Shown here: in pieces, positions 32,365 through 40,334 of the stretch
Layout of the letters: each line of letters opens with the position of its first letter
Numbering within the stretch: the stretch's first letter is position 1
NCBI GenBank assembly: GCA_002339805.1
Contig: DDKW01000020.1
Coordinates: 1-54,243, forward strand
Direction of reading: 5' to 3'
Length of the DNA stretch: 54,243 nt
Source: Dehalococcoidia bacterium UBA2588
GTDB taxonomy: Bacteria > Chloroflexota > Dehalococcoidia > Lucifugimonadales > UBA3495
The notes under the pieces: model-generated
The model's input: the letters and a program-made list of their open reading frames with translations, nothing else
Databases searched by the model: none
Told to the model about the DNA's origin: nothing
Made by a program: the position numbers and the translations under genes

Positions 32365-33336
32365 TTACGAATTCCTTGTCAAGGGCATACTAAGGGTAAA
32401 TTCAGTATAAGAATCCTTAGTTTGGTGATTCTCGCTTCGCACGGATAATTTACCTCCGTATCCTGTAGCCAATGTGTGAGCTATGAATAAGCCTAACCCA
32501 GAAGTAGTCTTCTCTTCTCCTCGGCCGATTTCTGGAGTCCATCCTCTATCGAATATGAGTTTTTGGTAAGGTTCTTCAATTCCTGGTCCGTCATCTCTAA
32601 CTTTGACCTTGAATGTATCTTCATTCTTGATTAGGCATATCTCTATACTTCTGGCGGCATATCGAATAGTGTTGTCAACTAGATTAGTAACTATGTGCTC
32701 TATAGCTGCACTATTAGAAGGAACCACTCCGAAAGAAGGTGGCTCACTCCACCAAGTAATTTCTTTTCCGCTTTCTTTTGCTACCGGAGAATATCTATCG
32801 ACAATTTTCCGAATAATGGATTCTGGTTCTACAGGTTGAATTTCTGATGATGGGGTAGGAAGTTCTAATTGAACTAAAGCTTGTATGTTAGACATCATAA
32901 GTCGGAAATTAGGCACTTGTCTCTCTATTTCGTCTAGTAAATCTATTGTGGCATTGGAGCCTTCTTCATCAGTCGACAAAGATGCACGTAGTTCTCTTTC
33001 TTTCCCTAAAATCCTGCTTAGTGGCCTACCTAGATCGTGGTGAAATAGTTCAAAATACCGTTGAGTTATCATGCTCCATTGTTCAATAGTGCCTCTATCT
33101 ACTCCTGTAGAAGTTTTTGTGCCTATAAATCTGGGCAATATATATGCACTTAGAATGAGTCCGGAACCAAATAGAACGACAATTAATCCCGCGTATGTTA
33201 AAGGTTCGATGATTAAAACGTAAGGAAAATATTCAGTACTGAACAAGGGAGACATTAGTACTAATAGTAATCCAGCAAATCCTATAGAAGCTCCTACGAG
33301 TTTTGCGATACGTTGTAATTTAGGGTAATTATACAT
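32365..33336 (-). CDS. Membrane sensor histidine kinase
   Basis: The protein has 323 residues. Two membrane helices at about 13-32 and 46-67 are joined by a short loop, so there is almost no external sensor domain. The dimerisation helix contains YFELFHHDLGRPLSRIL with the likely phospho-acceptor His100 (family HDLRxPL). The ATPase domain has the N-box NLVDNTIRYA, G1 VRDDGPGIEE and G2 GLGLFIAHTLATGYGG. It probably senses a membrane or internal signal. It starts one base after the stop of the response regulator gene (33337), so the two are coupled. Confidence 0.9.
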   Translation of the reverse strand: MYNYPKLQRIAKLVGASIGFAGLLLVLMSPLFSTEYFPYVLIIEPLTYAGLIVVLFGSGLILSAYILPRFIGTKTSTGVDRGTIEQWSMITQRYFELFHHDLGRPLSRILGKERELRASLSTDEEGSNATIDLLDEIERQVPNFRLMMSNIQALVQLELPTPSSEIQPVEPESIIRKIVDRYSPVAKESGKEITWWSEPPSFGVVPSNSAAIEHIVTNLVDNTIRYAARSIEICLIKNEDTFKVKVRDDGPGIEEPYQKLIFDRGWTPEIGRGEEKTTSGLGLFIAHTLATGYGGKLSVRSENHQTKDSYTEFTLSMPLTRNS

Positions 33337-34131
33337 TTAGGAATTTTCTGGAGGAGACAAACGGTAACCTTGATCACGGATGTTCATGATTAGGTCGTTT
33401 GCGCCAAAACGTACTCCCATAGATTTACCTAGGGAATCTTTTATTTCCCTAATGCGTACGCGGAGTGATGCTCGAGCTTCTTCTCCTTCAAAGTATCTTT
33501 CAAGTCTACTGAACGGTACAAGCTCTGCTGGACTTTTGTACCAGGTTGTAGCTAGTTCTCTTAATATTTCGAATTTAATTCCGTTAATGTCATCGATCAA
33601 AGTCTGAGTACCGTCATCAGACTTTACGTATACAACTTTATTATTTATATCTAAAGATATTTTATTTCCTAAACTCATTGAATCAGGGGTGTCACCAATG
33701 AGTCGCCTTAGCCTTAAGATTACTTCATCCGCTCCTGCTAATTTGTCTATAAAATCTACAGGAGAATTCCACTGTAAAGTTCCTTTAACTGCTATCTCTC
33801 TTTCTGGTCCCTGAGCATATTGAGTGAACATCAAAACTGGAAGTTTAGGATAAAGCCTTACTATTTTCTGTAGAATTTCAAGACCTTTGAATTGATCATC
33901 TTTATGCTCTCCAAATCTTACGTCTAGTAACACTCCGTCAGGACTGGAATCTTCGATCGCGTAGAGAGCGAAACTTTCGTAATTGTCTCCATTCTTGTGT
34001 GCATCCCCTAAATCTAGACATTCAGTAGCCCATCCCTCTTCTTCGAGTTTACGACACATATGTTTGACGATAGGAGACTCCCATTCGTCATCAATAACAA
34101 GTATTAATCCTTGTTTGGTTTCTGTTGACAT
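33337..34131 (-). CDS. Response regulator with OmpR-type DNA-binding domain
   Basis: The protein has 264 residues. Receiver residues are Asp14/Asp15 (VIDDE), phospho-acceptor Asp70 (VLLDVRFG), Thr103 (FTQ) and Lys130 (FIDK). There is an extended loop of about 15 residues before the lysine and a long insertion after the first helix, so the receiver is larger than usual. The C-terminal wing helix domain has SRLERYFEGEEARASLRVRI and GVRFGANDLIMNIRDQGYRL, the OmpR/PhoB pattern. It is the first gene of the pair with the kinase. Targets are unknown; the divergent monooxygenase at 34287 is the nearest candidate. Confidence 0.88.
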   Translation of the reverse strand: MSTETKQGLILVIDDEWESPIVKHMCRKLEEEGWATECLDLGDAHKNGDNYESFALYAIEDSSPDGVLLDVRFGEHKDDQFKGLEILQKIVRLYPKLPVLMFTQYAQGPEREIAVKGTLQWNSPVDFIDKLAGADEVILRLRRLIGDTPDSMSLGNKISLDINNKVVYVKSDDGTQTLIDDINGIKFEILRELATTWYKSPAELVPFSRLERYFEGEEARASLRVRIREIKDSLGKSMGVRFGANDLIMNIRDQGYRLSPPENS

Positions 34132-34286
34132 CTAAAATTACACTTTCAAGCTTAAAATTGATGATATTTTAATTTATAATGTTGCCATCAGTCGTGGATT
34201 TCATAGTCTTAATTATATCAATATTTAGATTATAAGTGGCTATGTTGGGTTTGGATAAACAATTAATGGATTGATAAAGGTTTAAT

Positions 34287-35177
34287 ATGGACATTGGGAT
34301 CATATTTCCGCAAACCGAAATAGAGACAGGGAAAGCTGCTATAGTCCAATTCGCTCAAGCGGCGGAAGATTTAGGATTTTCCCATATTTTTATGGCTGAT
34401 CATGTGCTTGGTGCTGATCCTGAGGTGCATGAACATGTTAGGAATCATTACTACACTCATGACAGTATCATCAACGAAGTATTTGTTACTTTAGGATTTA
34501 TATCTGCAATTACTGAGCGAATTGGTTTAATGACAGGCATTTTAATCCTGCCCCAGCGTAGTGCTGCATTAGTTGCGAAGCAGGCCGCTGAAATAGCAAT
34601 ACTTAGTAGTAACAGATTTAGATTGGGAATCGGAGTTGGATGGAATCATGTGGAATTTGAGGCCCTTGGTATGGATTTTCAAAACAGAGGTCCATTTGTT
34701 ACTGAGCAGATCCAATTGATTAAAGAATTATGGGGCAAAGATATTGTAGACTTTCACGGTAAATGGCATGATGTAAGTCAAGCTGGCTTGAATCCTCGCC
34801 CTAATAAAACGATTCCGCTCTGGTTAGGTGCAGGTAGTAGCTTTTTCCCGAAACCTCCTAATGTAGTGCTGCAAAGAGTCGCTGAGTACGCAGATGGATG
34901 GTGTCCAAATTTTGAACCGGATGATCAAGGTAGGGAAATTGTGACTAAAGTTAATGGGATTATGGAAGAAAACGGTAGGGATCCAAAGACTTTATTACTA
35001 GAAGGTAGGATTAGAACTTCTGGAAAGACTCCTGATGATATAAAAAGAGAGATTGAACAATGGAGAGAATTGGGAGCTAGTCATATTGGAATTGAAAATA
35101 GAAGAGGCGGAATAAAAGGTATACAATCACATTTGGAAGCTATGAATGATTTCGTAACTCAAGTTGGATTTAATTAA
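34287..35177 (+). CDS. LLM class F420-dependent oxidoreductase
   Basis: The protein has 296 residues. It begins MDIGIIFPQTEIETGKAAI, followed by GFSHIFMADHVLGADPE, RIGLMTGILILPQRSAALVA and the flavin/F420 phosphate region RFRLGIGVGWNHVEFEALGM. GLNPRPNKTIPLWLGAGSS completes the family pattern (TIGR03619-like). It is probably F420- or FMN-dependent; substrate unknown. It is divergent from the two-component genes and is followed 21 nt later by a cupin with a GGAG site, which may act on the same compound. Confidence 0.88.
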   Translation: MDIGIIFPQTEIETGKAAIVQFAQAAEDLGFSHIFMADHVLGADPEVHEHVRNHYYTHDSIINEVFVTLGFISAITERIGLMTGILILPQRSAALVAKQAAEIAILSSNRFRLGIGVGWNHVEFEALGMDFQNRGPFVTEQIQLIKELWGKDIVDFHGKWHDVSQAGLNPRPNKTIPLWLGAGSSFFPKPPNVVLQRVAEYADGWCPNFEPDDQGREIVTKVNGIMEENGRDPKTLLLEGRIRTSGKTPDDIKREIEQWRELGASHIGIENRRGGIKGIQSHLEAMNDFVTQVGFN

Positions 35178-35198
35178 CATAATATTTAAGGAGAAAAA

Positions 35199-35558
35199 AT
35201 GAGTTTTTATAGAATTTACACAGGTGATGACAATCAATCTCACATAGAAGAACTAGATATGAAATTCGCGCCATTTACCGACGTAGAAGGTGCTTTTGGA
35301 GTTGGAACCGAGCTGTTCCCATCTAAAGGCATAACATTCAGGATTGCAGAAGCAGGATATGAATTAGAGTGGCACTGTGCGCCTAGAAAACAATTTACCA
35401 TATCATTGTCTGGTACTGCTGAAATTGAATTGGGGGATGGTACAAAACAGGTAGTAAATGCCGGAGATGTTTTGCTCGCTGAGGATTTAACCGGCCAAGG
35501 CCATATCACTAGAGTGATCAGTAAAGAACCAAGAGTCCACGCAGTGGTCCATTTATAG
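35199..35558 (+). CDS. Small cupin-domain protein
   Basis: The protein has 119 residues, a single cupin barrel. The first cupin motif region is EWHCAPRKQFTISLSGTAEI; it has one His where metal cupins usually have two, so metal binding is uncertain. The second motif region is VVNAGDVLLAEDLTGQGH with a single His. The ATG follows AAGGAG. It lies 21 nt after the F420-type monooxygenase and converges within 1 nt with the SsuD-like monooxygenase. A role as a binding protein or non-heme oxygenase cannot be told apart. Confidence 0.78.
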   Translation: MSFYRIYTGDDNQSHIEELDMKFAPFTDVEGAFGVGTELFPSKGITFRIAEAGYELEWHCAPRKQFTISLSGTAEIELGDGTKQVVNAGDVLLAEDLTGQGHITRVISKEPRVHAVVHL

Positions 35559-35559
35559 G

Positions 35560-36630
35560 CTAATCAACAAGTGGAATTACGTCTTCTGCTACCCTAATAC
35601 ATTCTTCGACATGAGGAAAACCTGAGAGTATAAATTCTTCTATTCCTAAGGCTTTGTATTTCGATAATTCTTCTGCAACTGTTTCCGGTGTTCCTACGAT
35701 AGCAGTTCCGCAGTTGACTCTAACTTCGGACAACCCATTCCACAAATGTTCAGAAACTTTGTGATCTTTGACTCGTTGGGATTGGGCTACTTGTCCTACC
35801 ATAGCTGTTCCTTGCGTAGAATTATTTCTTTGCGCTTTAACTTTGGGAGCGGCAAGAGATATTAATTCATCAGCTGCTTTCCATGCTTCTTCTTCGGTGT
35901 TACGAACTATAAGGTGGGTCCTCAATCCTAATCTTGGTTCACGATTGTTGGCTTGAAAACTTTCTTTCAGTTTATCTATAAGAACGGTGAACGGCTCTAA
36001 AGGTTCTATCCAGTTTAGATGGATGTCGGCTAATTTGCCGGACATATCTATTGCTCTGGGAGAGGCCCCTCCCAAATAGAACAGAGGAGGATGGTGTTTT
36101 GGCCTAGGGGAGCAGTATGCATTATTAAGCTTATAAAAGTCACCATTGAATTCTATGGGGCCATCTTGGGTCCACAATTTTTGGCAAGCCTGAATGAATT
36201 CTACAGCTCGTTCATATCGAGCATCATGATCAATGTACTGTCCAAGTCGTTCAAAATCGTTCTGGATTCCTCCTGGGACAATATTGATATCTATTCTCCC
36301 ATTTGAAATCTGGTGTAAAGCTCCAGCCATTTGCGCAAATAGACCTACGGGAATAAACCCCGGTCTTACTGCAATCAAGAATCTTATTTTCTGTGTGACG
36401 GCCGCGAGTGCAGTCGCAGTGGTCCATGTTTCTGCCAAAGGAGATGCTTCCAGGAATAAACCGTTAGCAAAGCGTGTAGGTATGAGCAAAGAATAGAAAT
36501 TATGTTTTTCTGCCGTTTTAACTACGTTTGAAAGGTATTCAAAAGTGGGCTCTCTCTCAGGAAATTCGGTACCTGCGTGATAGCCGTCTCCATCTATTGG
36601 TATGAACCAGCTGAATTTAGTGTTGCTCAT
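35560..36630 (-). CDS. LLM class flavin-dependent monooxygenase, SsuD-like
   Basis: The protein has 356 residues. It resembles alkanesulfonate monooxygenase SsuD: FSWFIPIDGDGYHAG at the start, HNFYSLLIPTRFANGLFLEA, KIRFLIAVRPGFIPVGLFAQ, SNGRIDINIVPGGIQNDFER and SPRPKHHPPLFYLGGASP. SsuD releases sulfite from C1-C8 sulfonates using FMNH2 from a partner reductase and O2. No ssu transporter or reductase is next to it, so the assignment to sulfonates is by similarity only. It is one of four luciferase-like enzymes in this window. Confidence 0.87.
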   Translation of the reverse strand: MSNTKFSWFIPIDGDGYHAGTEFPEREPTFEYLSNVVKTAEKHNFYSLLIPTRFANGLFLEASPLAETWTTATALAAVTQKIRFLIAVRPGFIPVGLFAQMAGALHQISNGRIDINIVPGGIQNDFERLGQYIDHDARYERAVEFIQACQKLWTQDGPIEFNGDFYKLNNAYCSPRPKHHPPLFYLGGASPRAIDMSGKLADIHLNWIEPLEPFTVLIDKLKESFQANNREPRLGLRTHLIVRNTEEEAWKAADELISLAAPKVKAQRNNSTQGTAMVGQVAQSQRVKDHKVSEHLWNGLSEVRVNCGTAIVGTPETVAEELSKYKALGIEEFILSGFPHVEECIRVAEDVIPLVD

Positions 36631-36828
36631 TGTATTAAGTTCTCTTCTGTTTTGGGTTTGCTTAGGTTTGGCTTGTTAGTATTTGATGTAAATGGCTCTG
36701 CATTATTGACAGATTGCGCTGATGTGTCAACCCAATAATCCTATGTAATATGAAATTTTTGTAAAGGTCTGGTATTTCTTGGTTGTATTTGATATGCAAG
36801 TACTAACTCCTTAAAAAGGATTCCAAGG

Positions 36829-37674
36829 TTAGGATACAGAGCGATTCCCTTCTTCTTTATTGTACCAAACACCCATAATAATAGCTGCGGCGATTACGTT
36901 CATCATGTCTCCAGACATCCATAGTATTAGTCCTCCAATTCGTTGATCCATTATTAACGATACAGGAATAGGACTATTTAATGGGTCATAGGCGGTATAA
37001 AAAGCTGTGCCGGAAAATGTTATTAGTGAGCCTAGGAAAGTGTTTGGAAATATCAATAATCCTAGGAATAAAATACGCACACCGTAATGCAATCTTGATT
37101 GATGAGGGTGACTATCAATCATAAGCCACCAGAATAGAAGACTAGAGACTATCATAGTTATATGCATTACTTGATGCACGTAGATATTTGCTACAGATAA
37201 GTTGTGGATGAATGAAACTTGCCATATATATAGAATTAACATATACAGAATTACTGTGACTATTGGTGTGGTTATGAAATTATAGTAGGCATTCACTCCT
37301 CTTGAATTCATTATAGGATTAAATATCTTGTTAAATGCCCAGTTAGGTACCCCTCTTAGTAAAGGGGTCACTGGATTACCAAGCAGGAAGAGCGGCGGAA
37401 ATATCATTCGAATAAGCGCATGCTGTATTTGATGGATTATAAAACTATCATCCGCATAAAGGTCTATAGGTGGTTCCAATGACAGAAATAGAGCTAATAT
37501 AGATAGGTGGAAACTGATTTTTTGCCATACTGATATTTTATTTGAAGGGTTTGGATTGTTTTTGATTCCTTTGTTGTAAAACCAAATTAGACCAACACAC
37601 AAAATTAATGGCACTATGTTCACATAATAAAAAGGGAACGGTATATCTAGAAAACCTACGTGATTTAGATGCAT
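36829..37674 (-). CDS. ctaG: Cytochrome c oxidase assembly factor CtaG (caa3 type)
   Basis: The protein has 281 residues with about seven membrane helices. Conserved features are FIIHQIQHALIRMIFPPLFL, HQVMHITMIVSSLLFWWLMI and the RIGGLILWMSGDMMNV C-terminal helix, which match the caa3-type CtaG family (PF09678). It helps build the CuA or CuB centre of heme-copper oxidases in monoderm and related bacteria and implies aerobic respiration. The upstream gene (37677-38207) ends 2 nt before this start, so they are one unit. No oxidase subunit genes are nearby. Confidence 0.9.
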   Translation of the reverse strand: MHLNHVGFLDIPFPFYYVNIVPLILCVGLIWFYNKGIKNNPNPSNKISVWQKISFHLSILALFLSLEPPIDLYADDSFIIHQIQHALIRMIFPPLFLLGNPVTPLLRGVPNWAFNKIFNPIMNSRGVNAYYNFITTPIVTVILYMLILYIWQVSFIHNLSVANIYVHQVMHITMIVSSLLFWWLMIDSHPHQSRLHYGVRILFLGLLIFPNTFLGSLITFSGTAFYTAYDPLNSPIPVSLIMDQRIGGLILWMSGDMMNVIAAAIIMGVWYNKEEGNRSVS

Positions 37675-37676
37675 TC

Positions 37677-38207
37677 TTAGCTACTTGATCTTCTTTTTCT
37701 ATTAGGAGCAGTTAGGTAAATTAAGAAAGCGCCAATAGCAATTACAAGAGCAACTGCCCAGAACACAATAGTGCCAGCTGAAAAGCTGGCGTTTTCTTTA
37801 ATTAAGATATCTTCTACATCAATCGTCATACTAGTTAAGTCATTGGTGATTTCAAGGGATGATGACCAAAAACCGGGTGATTTGAGATTGAGTTCTGCTA
37901 TGTAAATATTTGAATTTTCATCCAAAGGTATAGCATGTGCCCACCCTTTGTCTTCAGACGAAGAATGATCTACTAAAATTTTAACTTTGGGATCAGTAGC
38001 AGGTAAGTCTGTTACATGATCAAATAATTGTACGGTTACAGTGACTTTTTCTAGCGAAATACCTGATGTGTTTTGATGATATAAAATTTTGTACGGAGGA
38101 CTGATAATTTCAGTAGCGGAGTCTTGCGCAATGAGATCTGCCGGGTACAGGGTTATAAATAATAATAAAAGAAACGAAGGGACATATTTCAATTGGGCCA
38201 AAGTCAA
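37677..38207 (-). CDS. Exported membrane-anchored beta-sandwich protein next to ctaG
   Basis: The protein has 176 residues. A signal-like helix is at about 8-26, an extracytoplasmic domain of beta-sandwich character at 30-135 (KVTVTVQLFDHVTDLPATDP, then SPGFWSSSLEITNDLTSM), and a C-terminal membrane helix (TIVFWAVALVIAIGAFLIYL) ends in a basic tail RKRRSS. It resembles the FixH/YtkA-like or CopC-like single-domain proteins that often accompany oxidase assembly genes, but no copper ligands (Met or His clusters) are seen. The tight coupling to ctaG suggests a role in oxidase assembly; this is inference. Confidence 0.6.
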   Translation of the reverse strand: MTLAQLKYVPSFLLLLFITLYPADLIAQDSATEIISPPYKILYHQNTSGISLEKVTVTVQLFDHVTDLPATDPKVKILVDHSSSEDKGWAHAIPLDENSNIYIAELNLKSPGFWSSSLEITNDLTSMTIDVEDILIKENASFSAGTIVFWAVALVIAIGAFLIYLTAPNRKRRSSS

Positions 38208-38226
38208 ATTTTTTCACCTTTTTGAT

Positions 38227-38274
38227 ATTTAAGTAAGGTCTGTAGTACTGATTTATTACGGACCTTACTTAAAT
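38227..38274. terminator. Long stem-loop between convergent-facing minus-strand genes
   Basis: A perfect 14-bp stem (38227-38240 with 38261-38274; GGTC at the base of the loop, TTTAAGTAA outside) extends by four more pairs to about 18 bp with a 12-nt loop. It stands at the 3' end of the 38282-38941 message. Neither side has a clear U-tract, so it may be a terminator or a processing or stabilising hairpin. Confidence 0.45.
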
Positions 38275-38281
38275 TATACTC

Positions 38282-38941
38282 CTATAATTGGAATGTTTTT
38301 TTCCAGATGCCAGGCGATAGGTCAGCATGGGTCATCATTGGTCGTATGCGTGCGGTATCAGGGTGGGCATCTCTTACATCCTCCCACTCCTTCGTTTCAG
38401 ATACGAATTCATTTTCGAATTCGTACATCACGGCATAATCAGGTTCTCCTCTGTATGCTTTCCATCGTCGTCCGCGTATCACTCCTGGTACGGTTTCATA
38501 ATTTGGCACATATACAGTGCTGTACCAGTCGTTCCATTCTTTTTCATTTTCTGATGAAACTCCCATTCTACCAATTTGCAAAGCGGGTGCCATTTCGGAA
38601 TTAGCGATAATATCTGAAACAGATGCAGGATGAATCATCTCATACACGTTGTTTATCCTTGTAGTTGCGATAGCTCGGGGTCCTACCTTTTGTGCCCAAG
38701 GTGTTATGGGTCTATTTTTAAATGCGTCTGTGTCGATCACTTGTGCATTTTCGAATTCGTACACTGCCAGATGTTTAGGCCCACTTTTTACAGCCTCGTA
38801 GCGTGCACAATTTAATATCCCAGGGACTGACATTAATTCTTGGAGATGTTCAGTGTTGTACCATTCGTTGAATTCTTCTTCGTGTTCTGATGGTACATCA
38901 ACAAACACAAGCATTAATCCTGAACCTTTTTTAGGTGCCAT
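38282..38941 (-). CDS. Internally duplicated dimeric alpha/beta-barrel protein
   Basis: The protein has 219 residues. Two copies of one domain are visible. Copy one has LMLVFVDVPSEHEEEFNEWY, then SVPGILNCARYEAV and AVYEFENA. Copy two has EKEWNDWYSTVYVPNYETVP, GVIRGRRWKAYRGEP and AVMYEFENE. Each has the EWY..H/Y..VPG pattern of EthD-like or small stress-type ferredoxin barrels. A fused pair would form inside one chain the barrel that others form as dimers. Such proteins include dehydratases and accessory subunits of degradation pathways; function unknown. GGAGGAG precedes the ATG. Confidence 0.65.
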   Translation of the reverse strand: MAPKKGSGLMLVFVDVPSEHEEEFNEWYNTEHLQELMSVPGILNCARYEAVKSGPKHLAVYEFENAQVIDTDAFKNRPITPWAQKVGPRAIATTRINNVYEMIHPASVSDIIANSEMAPALQIGRMGVSSENEKEWNDWYSTVYVPNYETVPGVIRGRRWKAYRGEPDYAVMYEFENEFVSETKEWEDVRDAHPDTARIRPMMTHADLSPGIWKKTFQL

Positions 38942-39080
38942 ATACTCCTCCTAATTGACTGGGTTGCAGTCATTCTCTATGAGAAATATACCATATGTGG
39001 ACAAACAATATTATAAATACAAGAGAGGGTGGCAGATAGAAACTATGGGGAGGGCGCCTATCTGATAAATTAATTTATTA

Positions 39081-39284
39081 TTATAACATCCCTAATAAGG
39101 ATTGAATGCTTATTATTCCTGATACCGCTACAACGATGTAGATAATCCTGGACAAACTTTTAACTTCCCCGAAGTTAGCGCCACAAATAGTCGCGACTAG
39201 GTCGAATTTAAAGAGGCCTACTAGACCCCAGTTTACTGCTCCTACTATAGCCAACAACAAGGCTATAATTGATACTATTTCCAT
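39081..39284 (-). CDS. DUF378 small membrane protein
   Basis: The protein has 67 residues with two membrane helices. It carries the DUF378 signature VGAVNWGLVGLFKFDLVATI and the second helix LSRIIYIVVAVSGIISI. Members are widespread small integral membrane proteins of unknown function. AGGAAAC precedes the ATG. It stands alone; a weak 7-bp hairpin (CAGATAG with CTATCTG, 39033-39064) lies downstream. Confidence 0.85.
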   Translation of the reverse strand: MEIVSIIALLLAIVGAVNWGLVGLFKFDLVATICGANFGEVKSLSRIIYIVVAVSGIISIQSLLGML

Positions 39285-39511
39285 AGTTTCCTCCGTTTAG
39301 TTAGGAGCCCTCCATCATTATTGTTATCATCAATACAGAGTATTAGTCAATATGATTTTGCATTAAAAGGCATTTTTAGATACTCTTTAGTAGAAAGGTT
39401 CTGATTTTCTATTTACATAACCGGCATAAAGTGTCTACTCGGCAGATGTGACCGAAACACGTGATTGATTCTACAGAACGCTACACAATTTCGTAACGAT
39501 AGGAGGGTAAT

Positions 39512-40291
39512 ATGACGGATTGTTGCTTGGAAGAGACGTATTTAGCTAAAGGCATGTATATGGCTGAACTAGTTCACTCTCATGATGTAACTGATTTAGA
39601 GGGGGCCTACCAGGTGCAAAGCTTATGGGGCGATATTTTGGATAAGCATTTCGGTGGGAAAATTGGATATAAATTAGCGTATACCACATCTGTGATGCAA
39701 GAACGAGTAGGTCTTGATTCTCCTGCGTACGGAGTGCTAGCTAAAGACAAAGTTTATTATGAAGGTCATAAACTGTATTCTGCAGATTATTACAAATTAG
39801 GCTTCGAAGCGGAAATTGCTGTCAAAATAGGAGAATCTATAGGTCCGAATGAGACAATTTCGGATATACAGCAGCTGGGAACTAAAATATCTATGATAGC
39901 TCCTGCTTTTGAGGTGATAGATGCTAGAGCTGATCCCAATCTATCGAACGAGGAACGATTACTCCTGAGCGTTATGTGTAACATATTTAATGAAGGAATA
40001 GTATTGGGAGATTGGATAGAAGATTGGAAGAATATAGATTTAACTGCTGTAGACTGCTCAATGAGCATTAATGATGAACTTGTTGGTGAAGGCAAGGGTT
40101 CAGACGTAATGGGTAATCCATTAAATCCATGCTTGTGGTTGGTTAATCAATTGCAGTCTTCAGGTCAAGGAATAGAAAAAGATATGATTATCATTACCGG
40201 AAGTATGATTAGCCCTAAAATGGCTGTTGAAGGTGATGTTGTAAATATAGATATGTCTGAACTAGGTTCAGTCAATACTCTGGTGATATGA
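39512..40291 (+). CDS. 2-keto-4-pentenoate hydratase/MhpD-like protein
   Basis: The protein has 259 residues with AGGAGGG upstream. It has the MhpD/FAH-like fold: GGKIGYKLAYTTSVMQERVG (Lys and substrate loop), YYKLGFEAEIAVKIGESIGP with the two metal-site Glu residues, APAFEVIDARA with a third Glu, and GDVVNIDMSELGSV at the end. Family members hydrate 2-keto-4-pentenoate after meta-cleavage or decarboxylate 4-oxalocrotonate. It is followed by a strong terminator and converges with the CoA-ester lyase, so it is a single-gene unit. It could supply 4-hydroxy-2-oxo acids to the neighbouring CoA pathway, which is inference. Confidence 0.85.
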   Translation: MTDCCLEETYLAKGMYMAELVHSHDVTDLEGAYQVQSLWGDILDKHFGGKIGYKLAYTTSVMQERVGLDSPAYGVLAKDKVYYEGHKLYSADYYKLGFEAEIAVKIGESIGPNETISDIQQLGTKISMIAPAFEVIDARADPNLSNEERLLLSVMCNIFNEGIVLGDWIEDWKNIDLTAVDCSMSINDELVGEGKGSDVMGNPLNPCLWLVNQLQSSGQGIEKDMIIITGSMISPKMAVEGDVVNIDMSELGSVNTLVI

Positions 40292-40295
40292 TTTT

Positions 40296-40333
40296 ACTTT
40301 AGACCGCCCGTAAGATCACGGGCGGTCTAAAGT
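40296..40333. terminator. Bidirectional terminator between 39512-40291 and 40335-41243
   Basis: A perfect 16-bp GC-rich stem (arms 40296-40311 and 40318-40333, core GACCGCCCGT) with a 6-nt loop lies between the two convergent genes. The plus side continues into TTTTA, a U-tract for the hydratase gene. The right arm ends 2 nt before the stop codon of the minus-strand lyase. Confidence 0.8.
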
Positions 40334-40334
40334 T

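Noticed and set aside
38227..38274. Classical rho-independent terminator
   Set aside because: The stem is long and perfect but neither side has a U-tract, so I report it only as a hairpin with a possible terminator role.
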